A stretch of DNA of 64,000 bases from assembly GCF_001905345.1 (NCBI RefSeq), contig NZ_LFBV01000006.1, positions 466,283-530,282 of the forward strand, written 5' to 3'. Positions within the stretch are counted from its first letter, which is position 1; the number at the start of each line of letters is the position of its first letter. The position numbers and the translations under genes were made by a program. The notes beneath the pieces were generated by a model, which searched no databases, had not been told where the DNA came from, and saw only the letters and a program-made list of their open reading frames with translations. The stretch comes from Streptomyces uncialis. GTDB lineage: Bacteria > Actinomycetota > Actinomycetes > Streptomycetales > Streptomycetaceae. This document shows, piece after piece, positions 1-8,898 of this stretch.

Positions 1-132
1 CTGGAGCCAGTGCGTACCCCTCAAAGCCAGGGGTCCGTAGGGCGCGGCGACGGATTCGGTCCGCCGTGCGTGCCATGTCTTCCACTCCTGCACGGCGTCC
101 TCGGCCGGCCCCTGCTGTCCCTCGTCACTCAT
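1..132 (-). CDS. DUF1684 domain protein, N-terminal part only
   Basis: Only the first 44 codons are in the window; the gene continues off the left edge. The start is ATG at 130-132, with a GGAG-type ribosome binding site 7-10 nt ahead. The visible N-terminus has W17, W20-H21, R24, the triplet PYG at 31-33 and THWL at 40-43. This pattern opens DUF1684 proteins, a soluble family without an assigned reaction. It points the same way as the next genes, but a repeat-filled gap of about 270 bp separates them, so it need not belong to their operon. The family call rests on 44 residues, so function is left open. Confidence 0.7.
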   Translation of the reverse strand, partial: MSDEGQQGPAEDAVQEWKTWHARRTESVAAPYGPLALRGTHWLQ

Positions 133-229
133 CCGTCGCTCCGTCCTCTTATGTGGTCCTCATGACACATTTCACGTCACCGCGACCGACCGCTTTCCCC
201 CGGCCCCGGCCCCGGCCCAGTCCGCCCCG

Positions 230-375
230 CAGCATCCGGCACCCGGCCCGCAGCTCCCACCTCGCGCACCCCCGGCACCCGGCACCCGGCACCCGGCACC
301 CGGCACCCGCTCAGGAAACCCGTCTCCGGCACCCGGCCCACATCGCGCACCCCAGCACCCGGCACCCGGGCCCCG
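230..375. repeat. GGCACCC heptamer tandem repeats in gap
   Basis: The gap between the DUF1684 gene and the monooxygenase carries five perfect consecutive copies of GGCACCC at 274-308. Further copies sit near 238, 330 and 360, and two similar CAGGAA(A/T)CCCG blocks lie near 312 and 378. No coding sequence is convincing here. A slippage-prone GC repeat in an intergenic spacer is the simplest reading. Confidence 0.7.
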
Positions 376-402
376 TTCAGGAATCCCGCTTCCGGCACTT
401 GC

Positions 403-1794
403 TCAGGAGACCGACTCCCCCACCCGCTCCGTCACCGACTCCCCCACCCGTTCCGACACCGGTTCCGTCGCCCGTTCCCCGGCGGGCGCCTTCAGCCCCA
501 GGTGGGACCGGAGGGTGCGGCCCGAGTACTCCGTGCGGAACGCCCCCCGTTCCTGGAGCAGCGGCACCACGCGGTCGACGAATCCGTCCAGCCCGGCCGG
601 GGTGAGATGCGGGACGAGGATGAATCCGTCGGCCGCGTCCGAGTCCACGAACTCGACGAGCTCGGCGGCCACCGCCTCGGGCGTCCCGATGAACGACTGC
701 CGTCCGGTCGCCTCGATGACGGTCTGCCGGATCGACAGCCCCTTCTCCTCGGACAGCGCGCGCCATTTCGCGGCGGCGGTGACCGGGTCGGCGAGCCGCA
801 CCCGGCCCTGCACCAGCGCGGAGTCGGGATCGGGGTCGAACGCAGGGAGCGGGCCGTCCGGGTCGTGGCCGGAGAGGTCGACGCCCCACACCTGTTCCAG
901 GGTGTGGAGGGCGTTCTGCGGGGAGATCTGCTGGTGCCGGATCTCGGCGGCGCGTTCCTGGGCCTCGGCGGCGGTGTCCCCGAGGACGACGGTGACTCCC
1001 GGCATGATCTTCAGCTCGTCGCGCTCCCGGCCGTAGCGGGCCAGCCGGTCCTTGACGTCGGTGTAGAAGGCGCGGCCCCCTTCCAGCGTTCCGTGCCTGC
1101 TGAAGATCACATCGGCGGAGGAGGCGGCGAACTCCCGGCCGTCCGAGGAGTCCCCGGCCTGGATCACCACCGGGTGGCCCTGCGGGGAGCGCGGCACGGT
1201 GAAGCGGCCCGCGATGTCGAACTGCCGTCCCTGGTGGGCGAAGGGCCGTGGCGCTTCGTCGGACGACGGCCAGGAGTCCCAGAGCTCCCGGGCGGTGGCG
1301 ACGAACTCGGCGGCCCGGGTATAGCGGTCGGCCCGGTCGAGATAGCCGCCGCGCCGGAAGTTCTCGCCGGTGAAGGCGTCCGAGGAGGTGACGACGTTCC
1401 ATCCGGCGCGGCCACCGCTGAGATGGTCCAGGGTGGCCAGTCGGCGGGCCAGTTCGAAGGGCTCGTTGAAGGTGGCGTTGACGGTGGCCGCGAGCCCCAG
1501 CCGGTCGGTGACGGCGGCGAGCGCGTTGAGCACGGTGATCGACTCGGGGCGGCCCACCACGTCCAGGTCGTGGACGCGTCCGTTGTGCTCGCGGAGCCTG
1601 AGCCCTTCGGCGAGGAAGAAGAAGTCGAACAGTCCCGCCTCGGCGGTGCGGGCCAGATGCTCGAAGGACGCGAAGTCGATCTGCGAACCCGAGCGCGGAT
1701 CGGACCACACGGTGGTGTTGTTGACGCCGGGGAAGTGGGCGGCGAGATGCATCCGCCTGCGGGCGCGGCCGGGGCCGCGGTGGGTGCTGGTCAT
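403..1794 (-). CDS. FMN-dependent monooxygenase, NtaA/SnaA/DszA type
   Basis: 463-residue flavin monooxygenase of the bacterial luciferase superfamily. The family oxidises small organic substrates (nitrilotriacetate, dibenzothiophene sulfone, S-alkyl compounds) with FMNH2 delivered by a separate reductase. Signatures are the N-terminal AAHFPGVNN segment, the flavin-site block SGGRAGWNVVTS at residues 126-137, and VPRSPQGHPVV before the second half of the barrel. Length matches the family (about 440-460). The last 20 or so residues are a low-complexity tail built on ERVGES repeats, not expected to be catalytic. The start ATG overlaps the stop of the upstream monooxygenase gene by 4 nt (ATGA), so the two are probably translationally coupled. 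No flavin reductase gene is visible nearby. Substrate unknown; the context suggests an organosulfur compound. Confidence 0.88.
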   Translation of the reverse strand: MTSTHRGPGRARRRMHLAAHFPGVNNTTVWSDPRSGSQIDFASFEHLARTAEAGLFDFFFLAEGLRLREHNGRVHDLDVVGRPESITVLNALAAVTDRLGLAATVNATFNEPFELARRLATLDHLSGGRAGWNVVTSSDAFTGENFRRGGYLDRADRYTRAAEFVATARELWDSWPSSDEAPRPFAHQGRQFDIAGRFTVPRSPQGHPVVIQAGDSSDGREFAASSADVIFSRHGTLEGGRAFYTDVKDRLARYGRERDELKIMPGVTVVLGDTAAEAQERAAEIRHQQISPQNALHTLEQVWGVDLSGHDPDGPLPAFDPDPDSALVQGRVRLADPVTAAAKWRALSEEKGLSIRQTVIEATGRQSFIGTPEAVAAELVEFVDSDAADGFILVPHLTPAGLDGFVDRVVPLLQERGAFRTEYSGRTLRSHLGLKAPAGERATEPVSERVGESVTERVGESVS

Positions 1795-2870
1795 GAGGGG
1801 TCCCCCACGAGGGCGTAGCGGTTGGCGGGCCGTGCGAGTCCCAGGTGCTCCCTGAGCGTGCTGCCCGGATAGAAGGTGCGGAACAGTCCGCGGTGCTGGA
1901 GCAGCGGGACGGTTCCGTTGACGAGCCGCTCCAGGTCACGGCGCGGTTCGACGGGGGTGAGGTGGAAGCCGTCGGCGGCGCCGGAGGAGTGCCAGGCGGC
2001 GATCAGCTCGGCGAGGTCGACGGGCCCGCCCCGGTAGAGCGGACCGTACGGGCTGGGCCGGGGGCCTCCGCCGCCGTGGCCCGGTTCGGCCGCGTACTCG
2101 CCCTCGCCGAGGTCGACGGCGAGGGCGGCGAGGACCCGCAGGGTGTCGGGGTCACGGCCGTGGGCGGCGGCGGCCGTACGCAGTCCGGTGCGCAGCGCGG
2201 CGCTCTGCGCGGGGCCCACCGCGCGGACCAGCGCCACATCGGCGTACCGGGCGGCGGTGTCACGGGCGTGCGGGTCGGTGGCGTCGACGACGATGACGGG
2301 GTGGCCCTGGGGGGACCGGGGCACGATCGAGGGGCCCTTCACGGAGAAGGTGGCGCCCTGGAAGTCGACATAGTGCAGCTTGTCGCGGTCGATGAAGCGC
2401 CCTGTCGATGTGTCGCGGATCTCGGCGTCGTCCTCCCAGCTGTCCCACAGCCGGGTGGCCGCCTCGGCCACGTCCGCCGCCTCCCGCCACAGCGCCTCGG
2501 GGGGCGCGGCGTCGCGGCGGCCGAACAGCCGGGCCTCGTGCTCCCCCTGCGAGACCTCGGCCTGCCAGCCGGCCCGGCCCCGGCTCACCCAGTCGAGGGT
2601 GGCCACGGCGGCCTGGAGGTGGAAGGGCTCGGTGTGGGTGGTCGTCACGGTCGGCACCAGTCCGACGCGCCCGGTGACCGGGGCGAGCCGGGCGAGCACG
2701 GCGAGCGCGTCGGGGCCGGGGCGGCCGAAGGAGTCGCCGAGGGTCACGAAGTCCAGGGCGCCCCGTTCGGCGAGCCGGACGAGTTCGGTGTAGGGCTGGG
2801 GGTCGTAGGCGCCTGGCAGATCGAGGGCGGCGGCCAGGTGCAGCAGCCCCCGGCCGGTGGAAGCGGTCAT
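1791..2870 (-). CDS. LLM-class flavin-dependent oxidoreductase
   Basis: 359-residue luciferase-like monooxygenase, paralogous to the next gene. It shares the flavin-barrel signatures RAGW (residues 99-102) and VPRSPQGHPV, and a C-terminal block with LQHRGLFR. The ATG at 2868-2870 was chosen over an upstream in-frame start because a GAGAGG ribosome binding site lies 9 nt before it and homology-like sequence begins there. It follows the lipoprotein gene after 119 bp and overlaps the next monooxygenase by 4 nt. Two paralogues in tandem suggest successive oxidations or two related substrates, as in organosulfur catabolic clusters. FMNH2 must come from a reductase elsewhere, or from the FAD/NAD(P)-binding protein at 6156-7940. 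Confidence 0.86.
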   Translation of the reverse strand: MTASTGRGLLHLAAALDLPGAYDPQPYTELVRLAERGALDFVTLGDSFGRPGPDALAVLARLAPVTGRVGLVPTVTTTHTEPFHLQAAVATLDWVSRGRAGWQAEVSQGEHEARLFGRRDAAPPEALWREAADVAEAATRLWDSWEDDAEIRDTSTGRFIDRDKLHYVDFQGATFSVKGPSIVPRSPQGHPVIVVDATDPHARDTAARYADVALVRAVGPAQSAALRTGLRTAAAAHGRDPDTLRVLAALAVDLGEGEYAAEPGHGGGGPRPSPYGPLYRGGPVDLAELIAAWHSSGAADGFHLTPVEPRRDLERLVNGTVPLLQHRGLFRTFYPGSTLREHLGLARPANRYALVGDPS

Positions 2871-2989
2871 GTCGGTGTACCTCTCGGGTGGGGGTGGGGG
2901 TCCCACGCGGGGCCCGGCGGCGGACCGGGCAGGCGGACGGGCCGCCGGACCGGTCGGGGGTAGGCCGACGGGCCCCGCATGGCACCGGG

Positions 2990-4000
2990 TCAGGTCCGGG
3001 GCAGTCCCTCCGGGTTGACCTCGGACTTCTTCACGGCCTCACCGGACAGTCCCCAGCGCTTGAGGACCTTGGCGTACGAGCCGTCGGCGATGACGTGGTC
3101 GAGGGCGGCGGCATAGGCGTCGACCAGCCCGCTGTCCTTCTTCGTGGTGGCGGCGATCTTGCCCTGGAGGGCGTCACCCGCGCCGGACAGCGAACCGACG
3201 ACCTTGGTCTGTCCGGAGGTCGCGACGTGGTAGGCGACCGTGGGGTAGGGGCCGAGGTGGCCGTCGATCCGTCCCGACTGGAGGGCGAGGTAGTAGTCGG
3301 TGTCCTTCTGGAAGTACTTGATGTCGACGGGCTTGCGGCCCGCCTTCTCGTTCTGCTCGCTCCAGTCGATCAGGATGCGTTCCTGGTTGGTGCCGGAGGA
3401 CACCGAGATGGTCCGGCCCGCGACGTCCTTCGGGCCGGTGATCTTCCAGTCGGCGTCCTTCTTCGCCTCGAACGCGATGTTGTCGAGCCGGTAGGTCGCG
3501 AAGTCGTACTTCTCCTTGCGCTCCTCGGTGACCGTGACATTGGAGAAGACGGCGTCGAACTTGCCGCTGTCGAGGCCGACGAAGAGGTTCTCCCAGGACA
3601 CCGTCTGGGGCTTGACCTTCAGTCCGAGGGTGTCGGCGACCAGGGTCGCTATGTCGATCTCGGAGCCGATCCGGGTCTTGTCGTCGGTCGCGAAGAAGCC
3701 GAGCGGCGGGGAGGAGTCGGCGCCCAGCCCGGTCCGCAGGAGACCGCTCTCGCGGATGCCGTCGGGCAGCAGGGCCGCGATCTTCTCGTCCTTGGTGCCT
3801 CTGACCCGGTTCTGGTCGGGGCCGATGTTGATCCCGCCGGCCTTGTCGCCCTTGGCCTGCCCCGTCGCGGACGACGCGGCGTCGCTGTCACCTCCGCAGG
3901 CGGCCAGCAGCGGTGCGGCCACCAGCGCGGCGGCGGACAGGACGAGAGCGCGGCGGGGCCGTCTGACGGACCGGGGACCACGAGGGGAACGGGAAGACAC
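2990..4000 (-). CDS. ABC transporter substrate-binding lipoprotein
   Basis: 336-residue extracytoplasmic solute receptor of the polar amino-acid type (SBP family 3). A basic N-region (RRPRR) and hydrophobic core lead to the lipobox LLAAC, with lipidated Cys35 followed by GGD. After cleavage comes an atypical linker of about 40 residues, then the bilobed fold (GADSSPPLGF, IGSEIDIATLVADTLG, FDAVFSNVTVT). The start is GTG at 3998-4000: AGGAG lies 7 nt upstream, whereas the longer in-frame ATG lacks a binding site. It lies 207 bp after the ATPase gene and before the two monooxygenases. It probably feeds the permease and ATPase encoded upstream. Ligand not determined; cystine-like or S-modified amino acids are plausible. 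Confidence 0.88.
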   Translation of the reverse strand: MSSRSPRGPRSVRRPRRALVLSAAALVAAPLLAACGGDSDAASSATGQAKGDKAGGINIGPDQNRVRGTKDEKIAALLPDGIRESGLLRTGLGADSSPPLGFFATDDKTRIGSEIDIATLVADTLGLKVKPQTVSWENLFVGLDSGKFDAVFSNVTVTEERKEKYDFATYRLDNIAFEAKKDADWKITGPKDVAGRTISVSSGTNQERILIDWSEQNEKAGRKPVDIKYFQKDTDYYLALQSGRIDGHLGPYPTVAYHVATSGQTKVVGSLSGAGDALQGKIAATTKKDSGLVDAYAAALDHVIADGSYAKVLKRWGLSGEAVKKSEVNPEGLPRT

Positions 4001-4122
4001 AGTCGTACTCCTGAACTGGTGACCGATGAGGGTGGGATGAGGCGGTTCCACGCGCGGCGGACCCGGACGGACCGGGCAGCCGCCGCGCGAACGGAACAGC
4101 GGCGGGAACAGCGAAAGGACCT

Positions 4123-4150
4123 GAGAAGGGAGAAGGGAGAAGGGAGAAGG
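4123..4150. repeat. four tandem GAGAAGG heptamers
   Basis: Four perfect copies of GAGAAGG followed by GAG lie in the 207-bp spacer between the ATPase and lipoprotein genes. On the transcribed strand this is a pyrimidine-rich CCTTCTC tract. No hairpin terminator was recognised in this spacer, so readthrough into the lipoprotein gene is possible. Confidence 0.75.
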
Positions 4151-4207
4151 GAGCTGCGAAAACGATCAGCGGACGGTACGGATACGGACCGGACAGCTAC
4201 GGGCAGG

Positions 4208-5191
4208 TCACAGGACCTTGGACAGGAACGCCTTGGTGCGCTCGTGCCGGGGCGCGTCGAGGACGGCCGCGGGCGGCCCCTGTTCGACCACCCGGCCCTC
4301 GTCCATGAACACGACGGTGTCGGCGACCTCGCGGGCGAAGCCGATCTCATGGGTGACGACGATCATCGTGGTGCCCTGGTGGGCGAGGTCCTTGATGACG
4401 TCGAGCACCTCGCCCACGAGTTCGGGGTCGAGCGCGGAGGTCGGCTCGTCGAAGAGCAGCAGCCTCGGTTCGAGGGCGAGCGCGCGGGCGATCGCGACCC
4501 GCTGCTGCTGACCGCCGGAGAGCTGCTTGGGATAGGCGTCGGCCTTGTCGTCGAGCCCCACCCGGGACAGCAGCCGCCGGGCCGCCGCGACGGCGTCCTT
4601 GCGGGGCCGTTTCAGCGCGGAGACGGGAGCCTCCACGATGTTCTCCAGCACGGTGAGATGCGGGAAGAGGTTGAAGTTCTGGAAGACGAACCCGATCCGG
4701 GTGCGCTGCCTCAGTACCTCGCGCTCGCGGAGCTCGTACAGCTTGTCGCCGGAGCGGCGGTAGCCGATGAGGGAGCCGTCGACGCTGATCCAGCCGCTGT
4801 CGGCCTTCTCCAGATGGTTGATGGTCCGCAGCAGGGTCGACTTGCCGGAGCCGGAGGGGCCGAGGATCACGGTGACCTCGCCCACGGGGACGTTCAGATC
4901 GATGCCCCTGAGCACCTCCAGCGTCCCGAAGCTCTTGTGGACACCCCGGATCTCGACCATGACCGGCGCCCCGGACTCCTCCTCGACGGCCACCTGGTCG
5001 CCGGGGCCGTCCGCCACGACCGCCTCACCGACAGCCGCCTTGCCGACAGCCGCGTTGTCGCCGGCCGCCTTGCCGCCGGCCTCCCCGGCGGTACCCCCGT
5101 CGGGTTCCCCTGTGGTGCTCGTGACCGTGCCGGCCGGACCGACCGTGCCTGCGGTCTTCGTGACCGCGGAAGCGGGTACGGGCGCGCTCAT
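4208..5191 (-). CDS. amino-acid ABC transporter ATP-binding protein
   Basis: 327-residue ATPase of the polar amino-acid uptake class. It has Walker A GPSGSGKST (111-119), a Q-loop in VFQNFNLFPH, the signature LSGGQ (224-228), Walker B LLLFDEP (244-250) and the H-loop His281. The first 77 residues are an odd low-complexity Ala/Gly/Val extension with repeats such as AVGKAAVGEAVV. A typical family member would begin at Met78 (start near 4960), so the true start may be internal. The ATG at 5189-5191 overlaps the permease stop by 4 nt. It is the only ATPase in an island with two permeases and two binding proteins, so it probably serves both. Confidence 0.92.
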   Translation of the reverse strand: MSAPVPASAVTKTAGTVGPAGTVTSTTGEPDGGTAGEAGGKAAGDNAAVGKAAVGEAVVADGPGDQVAVEEESGAPVMVEIRGVHKSFGTLEVLRGIDLNVPVGEVTVILGPSGSGKSTLLRTINHLEKADSGWISVDGSLIGYRRSGDKLYELREREVLRQRTRIGFVFQNFNLFPHLTVLENIVEAPVSALKRPRKDAVAAARRLLSRVGLDDKADAYPKQLSGGQQQRVAIARALALEPRLLLFDEPTSALDPELVGEVLDVIKDLAHQGTTMIVVTHEIGFAREVADTVVFMDEGRVVEQGPPAAVLDAPRHERTKAFLSKVL

Positions 5192-6081
5192 CGCGTGGCC
5201 CCCTTCGAGAAGTGTCGTTCGACGTAGTACTGGAGGACGGACAGCGCGGTGGTCAGGAGGATGTACCAGACCGTGGCGACCATCAGCAGCGGGACCACGC
5301 GCCCGTTGCGGCCGTAGATGACCTGGACCTGGTAGAACAGCTCGCCGATCGCCATGACGGAGACGATCGAGGTGCCCTTGAAGAGGGAGATGACCTCGTT
5401 GGCGGCGTTGGGCAGGATCGACCGCATCGCCTGCGGCAGCACGATCCGGCGGATCTGCCGCAGCCGTGGGATACCGAGCGCGGCGGCCGCCTCCAGCTGC
5501 CCGGTGTCCACGGCGAGCACCCCGCCGCGGACGATCTCGGCGGCGTACGCGGCCTGGTGCAGCGCGAGTCCGAGGACCGCCGCGCTCATCGCGCCGACCA
5601 GGCCCATCGTGTCGAAGGTGAAGAAGCCGGGCCCGAACGGGATACCGAACTGCAACTCCTTGTACAGATAGGCCAGGTTGAACCAGAAGAGCAGCTGGAC
5701 GATCAGCGGGATCGAGCGGAACGCCCAGATGTAGCCGAAGGCGACGGCCTTCAGGAACGGGCTGGCCGACAGCCGCATGAAGGCCAGCACGATCCCCAGC
5801 GCGAAGCCGAGGGCGGTGCCGTAGAAGGTGAGCTGAAGGGTGACCCACACCGCCCTGAGGACCACGTCCGCGGTGAAGAACTCCGCGAACACCTCCCATT
5901 CCCAGCCCGCGTTGGTGACCAGCCCGTGGACGAACTGGGCCAGGAGCACGGCGGTGGCGACGACCGCGGCCCAGCGCCAGGGGTGCCGGACGGGAACGAC
6001 CTTGAGCGAGGCGAAGCCGTCGTCGGCCGGGACGGGTCGTGGTGTCGTGGTGTCGAGAGGTGGATCGCTGGTCAGGGACAT
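5188..6081 (-). CDS. amino-acid ABC transporter permease
   Basis: 297-residue inner-membrane permease of the His/Glu/Gln/Cys type. A hydrophilic N-terminus of about 35 residues precedes the first membrane segment. The core contains VTLQLTFYGTALG, RSIPLIVQLLFW and the cytoplasmic EAA loop around AAALGIPRLRQIRRIVLPQAM, which docks on the ATPase. The start is supported by GAGGAAACCTC immediately before ATG. It is closely similar to the permease at 7937-8803 (both have the YYVERH C-terminus), pointing to an old tandem duplication now separated by the FAD protein gene. It overlaps the ATPase start by 4 nt. Confidence 0.92.
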   Translation of the reverse strand: MSLTSDPPLDTTTPRPVPADDGFASLKVVPVRHPWRWAAVVATAVLLAQFVHGLVTNAGWEWEVFAEFFTADVVLRAVWVTLQLTFYGTALGFALGIVLAFMRLSASPFLKAVAFGYIWAFRSIPLIVQLLFWFNLAYLYKELQFGIPFGPGFFTFDTMGLVGAMSAAVLGLALHQAAYAAEIVRGGVLAVDTGQLEAAAALGIPRLRQIRRIVLPQAMRSILPNAANEVISLFKGTSIVSVMAIGELFYQVQVIYGRNGRVVPLLMVATVWYILLTTALSVLQYYVERHFSKGATR

Positions 6082-6155
6082 GAGGTTTCCTCGGGGCCTG
6101 TGGGTTCGCGCACGCGCGCGGGAGGGTTCGCGTAGGGCCGGACGGGCCGGGGCCG

Positions 6156-7940
6156 TCAGGCGGCGGCGCGACAGGACACGTCACGCAGGAAGGCGAGCAC
6201 GGTGCGCGCGGTGGTGTCGTTCTGCCGGAAGGAGGGGCCGCCCGTGCAGGGGCGGGTGAACGCCCCGGAGCCCCGGGCGTCGGTGTGCGGGCCGAGGGCG
6301 AACCTCCGTGGATGCGGTACGCCGTCCCGGTCCAGGACCCGGCCGTCCGCCGGGTCCACGGCGAGCAGTCCGGCGGAGGTGACCCGTACGCCTTCCGTGT
6401 ACAGCCCGCGCAGCAGGGAGTCGCTGGTGTCCTGGAGGGTGGGGTGCGGCAGCCGCGCCTCGATGAGCGCGCGGGCGGTGACGGACCGTCCGGGCACCGA
6501 GGGGCCGGAGCCGCGGAAGACCCCGTCCTCGGCGGTGACGGTCATACCGGGTCCGAGGAACCGGACGATCCCGGCCCGGGAGAGCGCGAGCAGTTGCCGC
6601 AGCCGGGGTCCGGGCGGTCCGGAGGCGAGGTAGCTGAAGAAGCCGTGCCACCAGGGACCGGTGTCGCCGAGCCGGATGAGCTGCCCGTACACCGACAGCA
6701 GTCCGAGGAAGACCGCCAGGTCGGGGCTGTGCGCGGGGTCGTGCCGGCGGGCGAGGTCGGCGGTGATGTAGGCGCGTACCCCGTCCTGGAGCGCGTCGCC
6801 GTCGGGGTAGCGCACCCCGTCGAGGGGCCGGTCGAGGGCGGCGAGGTCGAGCCGGTCGGCGGGGTCGGGCACCGAGGACGCCACCAGGGCGCGCAGTTCG
6901 TCGCTCAGCGGCCCGGCGGCGGCGTACTTCTCCTCGAAGTCGGTCCAGGAGACCCGGGTCCGTTCGGGGTGCGTGGCGAACAGCCGGTGGTAGTGGGCGA
7001 AGCCCAGTTCCTTGTCGATCAGCGGCCACACATCGCGGACGAAGTCGGCGCCACCGGGCCGGGCCAGCAGCCCGTCCACCTCGGCGGGGCCGAAGAACCG
7101 GGGCAGCGGCGGGCGCTCCCCCGACCAGGAGTACCCGATCTTCGAGTGGTACGGCACCCCGCGCCGGGAACCGACGTGCAGTACGGGTTCCCGTCCGGTG
7201 GGCCGGTACGTCAGCTCGCCGCCGGGGCCCTCCTCGTACCGTCCGCCGCGGCCCTCGGTGAGCAGGACCATCAGGTCGACGAAGGCGAGACCGAAGCCCC
7301 GCACCAGTACCGGTTCGCCGGGCGCGAGTGCGGACAGATCGATGTCGGCGGTGTAGTCGGGCGGCAGATGGAGCAGGCCATGGTGGTCCGCGTAGGCGCG
7401 CAACCCGCGCTGTTCGGCGTCGAGTTCGGCCTCGACATGGCCGAGGGCGAGGATCACCAGGTCGGCGGTGAGCGGTTCGGCGCGTCCTTCGATCCAGACC
7501 CGCTGGCTGCCGTCGCGGTCCCCCTGGAGGCGGGTCGCGCGGCGCGCGTGGTGGTGGACGGTGATCCCGGGGGGCAGTGCGGCCACGGCCCGCTCGTACA
7601 CCCAGCGCAGATAGGAACCGCCGAGCCGGCGGCCGGGGAAGGCGGCGCCGTCGAGTCCCGCCCATTGGTGGAGGGTGGGTCCGGGGCGGACGGGCCCGTC
7701 CAGGGGGACGGTCTCGTCGGTGAACATGGTGACGTCCTCGGCCATGGAGTTCATCCACAGCAGCGGGGACTGGTCCTGGCGCCATATCCGGCCGCTGCCC
7801 GGCGGATAGGGGTCCACGAGATGGATGTCCAGCGCGTCGGCGCCGTCGCCGGACAGCAGTCCGGGCGCGTTGGCGGCGATGCGTTCCAGCAGGCCGGTGG
7901 TCCGGGGGCCGGCGCCCACGATGACCAGGGTGGGTCTCAT
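6156..7940 (-). CDS. FAD/NAD(P)-binding oxidoreductase
   Basis: 594-residue protein opening with a dinucleotide-binding beta-alpha-beta unit (VIVGAGPRTTG, residues 6-16). HLVDPYPPGSGRIW and LLWMNSMAEDVTMFTDE follow, as in the FAD-NAD(P)-binding family often found in Streptomyces transport or secondary-metabolism clusters. A second nucleotide-binding region lies around VILALGHVEAEL. The C-terminus (PCTGGPSFRQNDTTARTVLAFL) is a conserved substrate-region motif of the family. The start ATG overlaps the upstream permease stop by 4 nt, and the gene sits between two permease genes, so it is very likely co-expressed with uptake. The reaction is unknown; it could reduce or hydroxylate the imported compound or interact with the two flavin monooxygenases. 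Confidence 0.85.
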   Translation of the reverse strand: MRPTLVIVGAGPRTTGLLERIAANAPGLLSGDGADALDIHLVDPYPPGSGRIWRQDQSPLLWMNSMAEDVTMFTDETVPLDGPVRPGPTLHQWAGLDGAAFPGRRLGGSYLRWVYERAVAALPPGITVHHHARRATRLQGDRDGSQRVWIEGRAEPLTADLVILALGHVEAELDAEQRGLRAYADHHGLLHLPPDYTADIDLSALAPGEPVLVRGFGLAFVDLMVLLTEGRGGRYEEGPGGELTYRPTGREPVLHVGSRRGVPYHSKIGYSWSGERPPLPRFFGPAEVDGLLARPGGADFVRDVWPLIDKELGFAHYHRLFATHPERTRVSWTDFEEKYAAAGPLSDELRALVASSVPDPADRLDLAALDRPLDGVRYPDGDALQDGVRAYITADLARRHDPAHSPDLAVFLGLLSVYGQLIRLGDTGPWWHGFFSYLASGPPGPRLRQLLALSRAGIVRFLGPGMTVTAEDGVFRGSGPSVPGRSVTARALIEARLPHPTLQDTSDSLLRGLYTEGVRVTSAGLLAVDPADGRVLDRDGVPHPRRFALGPHTDARGSGAFTRPCTGGPSFRQNDTTARTVLAFLRDVSCRAAA

Positions 7941-8803
7941 CGGCGGGTCTCCGTTCCCCGGGCGTAGTGCCGTTCGACGTAGTACTGGCCGACGCTGAGC
8001 ACGGAGGTGACGACCACGTACCAGACGGTGGCGACGAGCAGCAGAGGGATCACCTGGTAGGTGCGGTGATAGACGAGCTGCACCGAGTAGAGGAGATCGG
8101 CGACCGCGATCACGGAGACGATGGACGTGCCCTTGAGGGTGCCGATCAGCATGTTCCCGGCCGGTGGCACGATCGCCCGCATGGCCTGCGGCAGCACGAT
8201 CCGCCGCCAGCGCCGCCCCCGGCCGAGCCCCAGCGCCTGCGCGGCCTCGATCTGTCCGCGGTCCACGGAGAGGATGCCGCCGCGGACGACCTCGGCGGCG
8301 TACGCGGCCTCGTGCAGGGTCAGTCCGATGATGGCGACGGTGATGGGGTCGAGCAGATTGACGGTGCTGACCCCGAGGATCTGCGGGTACAGGGCGCCGA
8401 TGTTGAACCAGAAGAGCAGCTGGACGAGGATCGGCATGGACCGGAACAGCCAGACGTATCCCCAGCTCACGGCGCGCAGTACCGGGTTGTCGGACAGGCG
8501 CATCACGGCGAGCAGGGTGCCGAGGGCGAAGCCGAGGACCATCACGAGGGCGGTCAGCCACAGGGTGAGACCGAGGCCGCGCAGTACGGACGCGGAGGTG
8601 AAGTACTCACCGACGACGCCCCATTGGAAGGCGTCGTTGCGGACCACGGACCGGACGGCGGCCGCGAGCAGGGCGAGCAGGACGACGGCGGCGATCCACT
8701 GACCGGCCTTGGGCCGGCGCACGATCGACAGGGTGAGAGGCGGGCCGCCGGACGGATCACGTGGTCGGGCGGGGGAGCTCTTGGTGAGCGTGGGCAAGGA
8801 CAT
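7937..8803 (-). CDS. amino-acid ABC transporter permease, first gene of leftward operon
   Basis: 288-residue integral membrane permease. A polar N-terminus of about 30 residues precedes the first membrane helix. Conserved blocks are LTLWLTALVMVLGF, RSMPILVQLLFW and the EAA loop AQALGLGRGRRWRRIVLPQAM. The ATG at 8801-8803 has GGAG 7 nt upstream. It heads the leftward island (permease, FAD protein, permease, ATPase, lipoprotein, two monooxygenases). The promoter region is shared with the divergent leader peptide at 9006. Pairing with the other permease as a heterodimer on the single ATPase is the likeliest arrangement. Confidence 0.92.
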   Translation of the reverse strand: MSLPTLTKSSPARPRDPSGGPPLTLSIVRRPKAGQWIAAVVLLALLAAAVRSVVRNDAFQWGVVGEYFTSASVLRGLGLTLWLTALVMVLGFALGTLLAVMRLSDNPVLRAVSWGYVWLFRSMPILVQLLFWFNIGALYPQILGVSTVNLLDPITVAIIGLTLHEAAYAAEVVRGGILSVDRGQIEAAQALGLGRGRRWRRIVLPQAMRAIVPPAGNMLIGTLKGTSIVSVIAVADLLYSVQLVYHRTYQVIPLLLVATVWYVVVTSVLSVGQYYVERHYARGTETRR

Positions 8804-8898
8804 GCGAAGGCTCCGCGGGCACGGGAAGTCGGCACGGACTGGCCTTCACACATGGACACCGACCGAGCCCCTCAGCAGCGGCGGGTGTCCCAATACGC

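Noticed and set aside
2888..5227. 779-residue rightward ORF across the transporter genes
   Set aside because: Shadow ORF typical of high-GC DNA; it crosses four well-supported leftward genes and an intergenic gap.
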